A DNA stretch of 58,318 bases from JBHHZJ01 sp046758005. GTDB taxonomy: Bacteria; Pseudomonadota; Alphaproteobacteria; Kiloniellales; J153. This document shows, in pieces, positions 54,276 to 58,318 of the stretch. The stretch's first letter is position 1; the number at the start of each line of letters is the position of its first letter. Position numbers and translations under genes: made by a program. The DNA is taken from assembly GCA_046758005.1 (NCBI GenBank), contig JBHHZJ010000009.1:1-58318 (forward strand), written 5' to 3'. The notes under the pieces were generated by a model. It was given only the letters and a program-made list of their open reading frames with translations. It searched no databases and was not told the DNA's origin.

Positions 54276-56162
54276 CTACCCCTTCTCCACGCGCGCGCCG
54301 GCGACGAGCCGGACCGGCGGGCTGCCGGCCGGATCCCGGCGCTGGGCCTCGAGCAGGATGTCGCGGACGATGGGCGCGGCGACCTTGGAGCCGCTGCCGC
54401 CGTGCTCCACGATCACCGCGCAGCTGTAGCGCGGCGCGTGCACCGGGGCGAAGGCGACGAACAGCGCATGGTCGCGCCGGCGCCACGTCAGGTCCTCGTT
54501 CTTGGAGACCCCGGCCGCACGCTCGGCGAGGGTGATGCGGCGGACCTGGGAGGTGCCGGTCTTGCCGGCCATCTCCCGGCCCTCGATCGTGATACGCGCC
54601 CGATAGGCGGTGCCGCGCCGATGGTTGGCGACCAGATCCATGCCCTCGCGCACGACCTTGAGGTGGCTCTCGGGGACGCCGAGCGAGGGGACCTGTTCGG
54701 CGCCGTCGGACTGCGCGTCGGCGCCGCCGGCCTCGGGGCGCGTCAGGCGGGGCGTGATCGCCCGCTCCCCGTTGGCGATGCGCGCCGTCATGACCGCGAG
54801 CTGCAAGGGCGTGGCGAGCACGAAACCCTGGCCGATCCCGCTGACCAGCGTCTCGCCGACCTGCCACGGCTCGCCCGTGGTCGCGAGCTTCCACGCGCGC
54901 GAGGGTATCATGCCGCCGCGCTCGCCGGGCAGGTCGATGCCGACCGGCGCCCCCAGGCCGAAGCGCCTGGCCATCGCCGCGATCCGGTCGATCCCCACCT
55001 TGCGCGACAGCTCGTAGAAGTAGACGTCGCAGGACCGCTTGATCGCGTCGTACATGTCGACCCAACCGTGGCCGCCGCGTTTCCAGCAGTGGAACCGCGC
55101 GTTGCCAAGGTCCAGGAAACCGGGACAGAAGGTGCGATTTTCCGGCCCGATACCCGATCCCAGCGCGGCCAGCGCGACCATCATCTTGAACGTCGAGCCG
55201 GGGGCGTATTGGCCGGCGATCGCCTTGTTGGTGAGCGGTGCCCGCAGGTCGCCGATCAGCGCGGCCCACGTCTGGCTGGTCATGCCGACGTTGAAGATGT
55301 TGGGGTCGAACCCGGGCGTGGAGGCGAGCGCCAGCACGTCGCCGCTGCCCACGTCCAAGACCACCGCGGCGGCGCTTCGCTCGCGCTTCAGGCGCTCGTG
55401 GACGAAAATCTGGAGCTCGGAGTCCACCGTGAGCACCAGGTCGCGCCCCGGCGTGCCTTCCTCGCGCGCCAGCTCGCGGATCACGCGGCCGACCGCGTTG
55501 ACCTCCAGGTGACTGGTTCCGGCCGCGCCGCGGAGCTCCCGGTCGTACTGTTTCTCGATGCCCTGCTTGCCGATGCGGAAGCCCGGCAGCTCGAGCAACG
55601 GGTCGCCGGTCAGCTCCTTCTCCGAGACCGCCGAGACGTAGCCCAGGATGTGGGTCAAAGACTCGCCGTAGGGGTAATGGCGGGTTTGGCCGACCTCGAT
55701 GCTGACGCCGGGAAGGTCGGGCGCGTTGACCTCGATGCGGCTGACCTGCTCCCACGTCAGGTAGTCCTGGACCGTGACCGGCACGAAGGCGCGCTTGCGC
55801 GCGACCTCGCGCAGGACGCGCTGATAGTCGCGCTCGGACAGGTCGATGATCCGGGCCAAGGCGTCGAGCGTCAGCGTCACGTCGCGGGCCTGCTCGCGGA
55901 CCAGCACGACGCGGTAGTTCTGCTGATTGACCGCCATGGGCGTGCCGAATCGGTCGACGATCCGGCCGCGGGGCGGAGGGATCAGGCGCAGGTTGATCCG
56001 GTTGTCCTCCGCCAGCATGGCGTAGCGGTCGGACTGGAGGATTTGCAGGTAGTACATGCGCCCGGCGAGCGTCGAGAACAACAGCGCCTGCCCGCCGGCC
56101 ACCAGCAAGGCGCGCCGGGTGAAGGTCTTGGAACGTTCGTTGCCGTCGTGGATCAGCGCCAT
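54276..56162 (-). CDS. mrdA: Penicillin-binding protein 2
   Basis: Class B PBP, the transpeptidase partner of RodA. The 628 residues contain one N-terminal membrane helix (about 17-38), a PBP dimerisation domain (about 60-230) and a transpeptidase domain. The domain carries the active-site Ser323-x-x-Lys326 in APGSTFKMM, the SxN-equivalent SCD in KRSCDVYFYE, and KTGTSQV. Start ATG 56162, 22 bp after mreD. Ends 6 bp before rodA. Confidence 0.96.
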   Translation of the reverse strand: MALIHDGNERSKTFTRRALLVAGGQALLFSTLAGRMYYLQILQSDRYAMLAEDNRINLRLIPPPRGRIVDRFGTPMAVNQQNYRVVLVREQARDVTLTLDALARIIDLSERDYQRVLREVARKRAFVPVTVQDYLTWEQVSRIEVNAPDLPGVSIEVGQTRHYPYGESLTHILGYVSAVSEKELTGDPLLELPGFRIGKQGIEKQYDRELRGAAGTSHLEVNAVGRVIRELAREEGTPGRDLVLTVDSELQIFVHERLKRERSAAAVVLDVGSGDVLALASTPGFDPNIFNVGMTSQTWAALIGDLRAPLTNKAIAGQYAPGSTFKMMVALAALGSGIGPENRTFCPGFLDLGNARFHCWKRGGHGWVDMYDAIKRSCDVYFYELSRKVGIDRIAAMARRFGLGAPVGIDLPGERGGMIPSRAWKLATTGEPWQVGETLVSGIGQGFVLATPLQLAVMTARIANGERAITPRLTRPEAGGADAQSDGAEQVPSLGVPESHLKVVREGMDLVANHRRGTAYRARITIEGREMAGKTGTSQVRRITLAERAAGVSKNEDLTWRRRDHALFVAFAPVHAPRYSCAVIVEHGGSGSKVAAPIVRDILLEAQRRDPAGSPPVRLVAGARVEKG

Positions 56163-56184
56163 GACCGCTCGACTCGGCGCGCGT

Positions 56185-56694
56185 TCAGCGCAGCAGGGCG
56201 CGCTGCGCCTGGGCGAACAGCCAGGCGAAGCACGGGTAGACCGCCGCCGTCGTCATATACTGGAAGACCGCCGGCTTCGGATCGATCAGGATCCCCGCGA
56301 TCAGGGAGTGAAATAGCCAGGCGAGCAGGAACGCTCCGGCCGCCACCGGCAAAAAGATCGCCCAGACCAGAGCGAACGAGCCGGTGGCCAGAAAGCGGCG
56401 CTGGGCGCCAATGGCCGCGCACAGTACGAGCAGCACGACGACGTTGATGCCCAACGGGCCGCCGCCCAGCAGGTCCTGCGCCATGCCGATCGGAAACACA
56501 GCCCAGCTCGGCATGAGGTCCGGCCGGTAGATCGTCCAGTAATAGACCGCGATCAGACCGAACGAAGGGACCACCGGGGACAGGTCGGGGATGCGCAGCG
56601 GAACCATCCCGGCCATGACCAGAAGCAGCGTGAAGGCGAAGGGAAACAGGCTGCGGGCGACGGCGTCCAGACGGGTCCAGACGGTCTGGCTCAC
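56185..56694 (-). CDS. mreD: Rod shape-determining protein MreD
   Basis: 169-residue membrane protein with about five hydrophobic helices, starting MSQTVWTRLDAVARSLFPFA and containing GMAQDLLGGGPLGIN, typical of MreD. It links MreC to the cell-wall machinery in the inner membrane. Its ATG overlaps the mreC stop by 4 bp. Confidence 0.92.
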   Translation of the reverse strand: MSQTVWTRLDAVARSLFPFAFTLLLVMAGMVPLRIPDLSPVVPSFGLIAVYYWTIYRPDLMPSWAVFPIGMAQDLLGGGPLGINVVVLLVLCAAIGAQRRFLATGSFALVWAIFLPVAAGAFLLAWLFHSLIAGILIDPKPAVFQYMTTAAVYPCFAWLFAQAQRALLR

Positions 56695-57587
56695 CGCTGC
56701 GCCCTCTGCCGCGTCCTGTGCGCCTCGATGGCCGAGTCGACGGACAGCAGCGTGCCCGGAAGCTCGTAGTCCGCCAGGCGCAGGTACTCCATGTGCGCCC
56801 AGTCGACGAACGGCCGGACCCGCAGGCCCGTCTCGCCCGCCTGTGCGACGACGCCGACCGGCAGGCCGGGCGGGAACACCCCGCCGTGCCCGGAGGTCAC
56901 CACCCGGTCGCCGGGACGGACCTCGGTCCCGGGCGCCAGATAGAGCAGCTTGGGCCGGCCCGAGTTGTCGCCGGCCAGGATGGCGCGATCCCGTCCCTCG
57001 CCGACCAGGACGGGGATGCGGCTGTTGATGTCGGTGACCAGAAGCACCCGGGCGGAGCGCACCCCCACCTCGGCGACGCGCCCGGCCAGGCCGGAACTGG
57101 TGATCGCCGCCTGGCCCTTCGCCACGCCGTCGCGGGTACCGGCGTTGACCAGGACCGAGCGGGCGAAGGCCCCTCCGGAATCGCCGATCACTCGCGCCGT
57201 CACGAAGCGCAGCCCCGGCTCCGGCACCGAGTGGACCAGCTTACGGAAGGCCGCGTTCTCCGCCTCGAGGCGGCGCGCGACCGCCTGCCAATTCTTGAGC
57301 CGCTCGTTCTCGCGCCGCAGTGCGGCGTTCTCCTCGCGCAGGGCGGCAAGCTCCCGGACCTGCTGGATCAGGTCGGTGACCGTCCCAAGCGGGCGCGAGG
57401 CCAGGTCGAGCAGAGGCGCGGCGGCGTCGACGAACGCCATGCGGGCGCGCTCGACGAGCACCGTATCCGCCTTGCCCAGGAGCATGAGGCCGAAGGCGCT
57501 GGTGACGAGGAGGAGAAAGGCGAAACGCTGGAGCCACGCCCGGATCGGCGTGGTGACGTGCGAGACGGATCCAGCAGGCTTCTTCAC
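56691..57587 (-). CDS. mreC: Rod shape-determining protein MreC
   Basis: Periplasmic scaffold that activates PBP2. The 298-residue protein has a membrane helix (about 19-38) and a coiled coil (about 65-110, LAALREENAALRRENERLKN), then the two MreC beta-barrel domains (VITSSGLAGRVAEVGVRSA; PGDRVVTSGHGGVFPPGLPVG). I start it at GTG 57587, 4 nt after GGGAGG. A TTG at 57599 is the upstream alternative. It is separated from mreB by about 105 bp of AT-rich DNA. Confidence 0.94.
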   Translation of the reverse strand: MKKPAGSVSHVTTPIRAWLQRFAFLLLVTSAFGLMLLGKADTVLVERARMAFVDAAAPLLDLASRPLGTVTDLIQQVRELAALREENAALRRENERLKNWQAVARRLEAENAAFRKLVHSVPEPGLRFVTARVIGDSGGAFARSVLVNAGTRDGVAKGQAAITSSGLAGRVAEVGVRSARVLLVTDINSRIPVLVGEGRDRAILAGDNSGRPKLLYLAPGTEVRPGDRVVTSGHGGVFPPGLPVGVVAQAGETGLRVRPFVDWAHMEYLRLADYELPGTLLSVDSAIEAHRTRQRAQR

Positions 57588-57599
57588 ATCGCCTCCCAA

Positions 57600-57692
57600 T
57601 CGCGGGTCCCGGCGCAGAACCCGGCGAGCGAATCGAGCCTTCTAAAGCAATCTAATTCAATAAGGCAAAGAAATAAACAAAAACTGAACGGT
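57600..57692 (-). other. AT-rich spacer between mreB and mreC
   Basis: An AT-rich stretch (about 57640-57692) in a GC-rich window. In the minus-strand transcript a small TGAAC/GTTCA symmetry near the mreB stop is followed by a T-rich run (GTTTTTGTTTATTTC). This could cause partial termination, or the region could carry an internal promoter for mreC. Neither is clear. Confidence 0.3.
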
Positions 57693-58318
57693 TCAATACA
57701 TTGAGATCAACACATTCTTAAGGGTTTTCATTTCCTCCAGACAGCGCCCCGTGCCGAGCGCCACGCAGGACAAGGGGTCGTCCGCGATCGAGACCGGCAG
57801 GCCCGTGGAGGCGCGCAGGACGTAGTCCAGGTTGCTGAGCAGCGCCCCGCCGCCGGTCAGCACGATGCCCTTGTCCACGATGTCGGCGGCCAGCTCCGGG
57901 GCCGTGTGTTCGAGGGCCACCTTGACCGCCTCGACGATGGCGCCGACCGGCTCGGCCAGGGACTCGGCGATCTGCCGCTCGGAAATGATCAGCTCCTTGG
58001 GCACGCCGTTCATCAGGTCGCGGCCCTTGATTTCCATGGTCCGGCCCTCGCCGTCCTCCGGCGGGCAGGCCGAGCCGATCTCCTTCTTGATCCGCTCGGC
58101 CGAGCCCTCGCCGACCAGCAGGTTATGGTTGCGCCGGATGTAGGCGATGATCGCCTCGTCCATCTTGTCCCCGCCCACGCGCACCGATCGCGAGTAGACG
58201 ATCCCCCCGAGCGAGAGGACGGCGACCTCGGTCGTGCCGCCGCCCACGTCGACGACCATGGACCCGGTCGGCTCGGTGACCGGCAGGCCGGCGCCGATCG
58301 CGGCGGCCATCGGCTCCT
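57693..58318 (-). CDS. mreB: Rod shape-determining protein MreB, N-terminus cut by the window end
   Basis: Actin-like filament protein that positions the elongasome. Only about the last 207 residues are present. Reading is open to the window edge. The visible part starts in EPMAAAIGAGLPVTEPTGSM and contains DVGGGTTEVAVLSLGG (phosphate 2), GGDKMDEAIIAYIRR and VLTGGGALLSNLD (adenosine motif). It ends in LGTGRCLEE and LISMY. The missing part should be about 140 residues. It is the first gene of the mreBCD-mrdA-rodA group. Confidence 0.96.
   Translation of the reverse strand, partial: EPMAAAIGAGLPVTEPTGSMVVDVGGGTTEVAVLSLGGIVYSRSVRVGGDKMDEAIIAYIRRNHNLLVGEGSAERIKKEIGSACPPEDGEGRTMEIKGRDLMNGVPKELIISERQIAESLAEPVGAIVEAVKVALEHTAPELAADIVDKGIVLTGGGALLSNLDYVLRASTGLPVSIADDPLSCVALGTGRCLEEMKTLKNVLISMY

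Overview
The window is about 58 kb of very GC-rich, gene-dense DNA with the gene content of an alphaproteobacterial chromosome, most like Rhodospirillales and related orders. The main reasons are: an rnd-kdsD-lptC-lptA-lptB-rpoN-hpf-ptsN block, an NDUFA9-type protein, Usg, DUF1150, DUF1285 and DUF6111 family proteins, a COX15-type heme A synthase, an FzlA-like GST-fold protein, and CIRCE-controlled groESL. I cannot name a species. I see no prophage, insertion sequence, integron, CRISPR array, rRNA or tRNA. Almost everything is core chromosome.

Layout. 1-8 kb (minus strand): a translation block thrS, infC / rpmI, rplT, pheS, pheT, interrupted by one opposite-strand methyltransferase. 8-12.7 kb: a GT4 glycosyltransferase head to head with an alpha/beta hydrolase, an NAD-dependent epimerase-like protein, a secreted TPR protein and an FzlA-like GST. 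12.7-18.8 kb (minus): gltD-gltB, NADPH glutamate synthase. 19.1-20.9 kb: uppP and an NDUFA9-type protein, convergent. 21.1-28.1 kb (plus): RNase D, KDO/LPS export genes (kdsD, lptC, lptA, lptB), sigma-54, hibernation factor and PtsN. 28.2-31.2 kb (minus): heat-shock region with groES-groEL and hsp20-DUF1150. It carries a CIRCE operator, an RpoH-like promoter, a terminator and a ROSE-like hairpin over the hsp20 Shine-Dalgarno. 31.4-34.8 kb (plus): usg, ctaA, a TauD-like dioxygenase and homocysteine S-methyltransferase. 35-37.9 kb (minus): CCA-adding enzyme, DUF6111, Nudix CoA pyrophosphatase and DUF1285. 37.9-44.7 kb (plus): a four-gene MoxR/DUF58/BatA-DUF4159/VWA-like membrane operon. 44.7-50.4 kb: GNAT, a DMT transporter and a LysR regulator divergent from a quinone-stress cluster (wrbA, pirin, DoxX, glutathionyl-hydroquinone reductase). 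50.5-53 kb: a large MscS-type channel. 53.1-58.3 kb (minus): the elongasome operon mreB (cut by the window end), mreC, mreD, mrdA, rodA.

Functional themes. Several neighbouring groups serve the envelope: undecaprenyl phosphate recycling, KDO and LPS transport, peptidoglycan elongation, the BatA-like operon and MscS. Others serve translation and nitrogen control: tRNA synthetases, IF-3 and ribosomal proteins; GltBD, RpoN and PtsN. The heat-shock region appears to combine three control layers: HrcA/CIRCE, an RpoH-type promoter and a possible RNA thermometer.

The most unusual points are an apparent non-canonical ATA start for infC, the antisense methyltransferase inside the conserved thrS-pheT block, the ROSE-like hairpin, nested inverted repeats before the homocysteine methyltransferase, a perfect dyad before wrbA, and the poorly characterised MoxR/DUF4159 operon. 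I see no clear evidence of a wholly new defence or mobile system.
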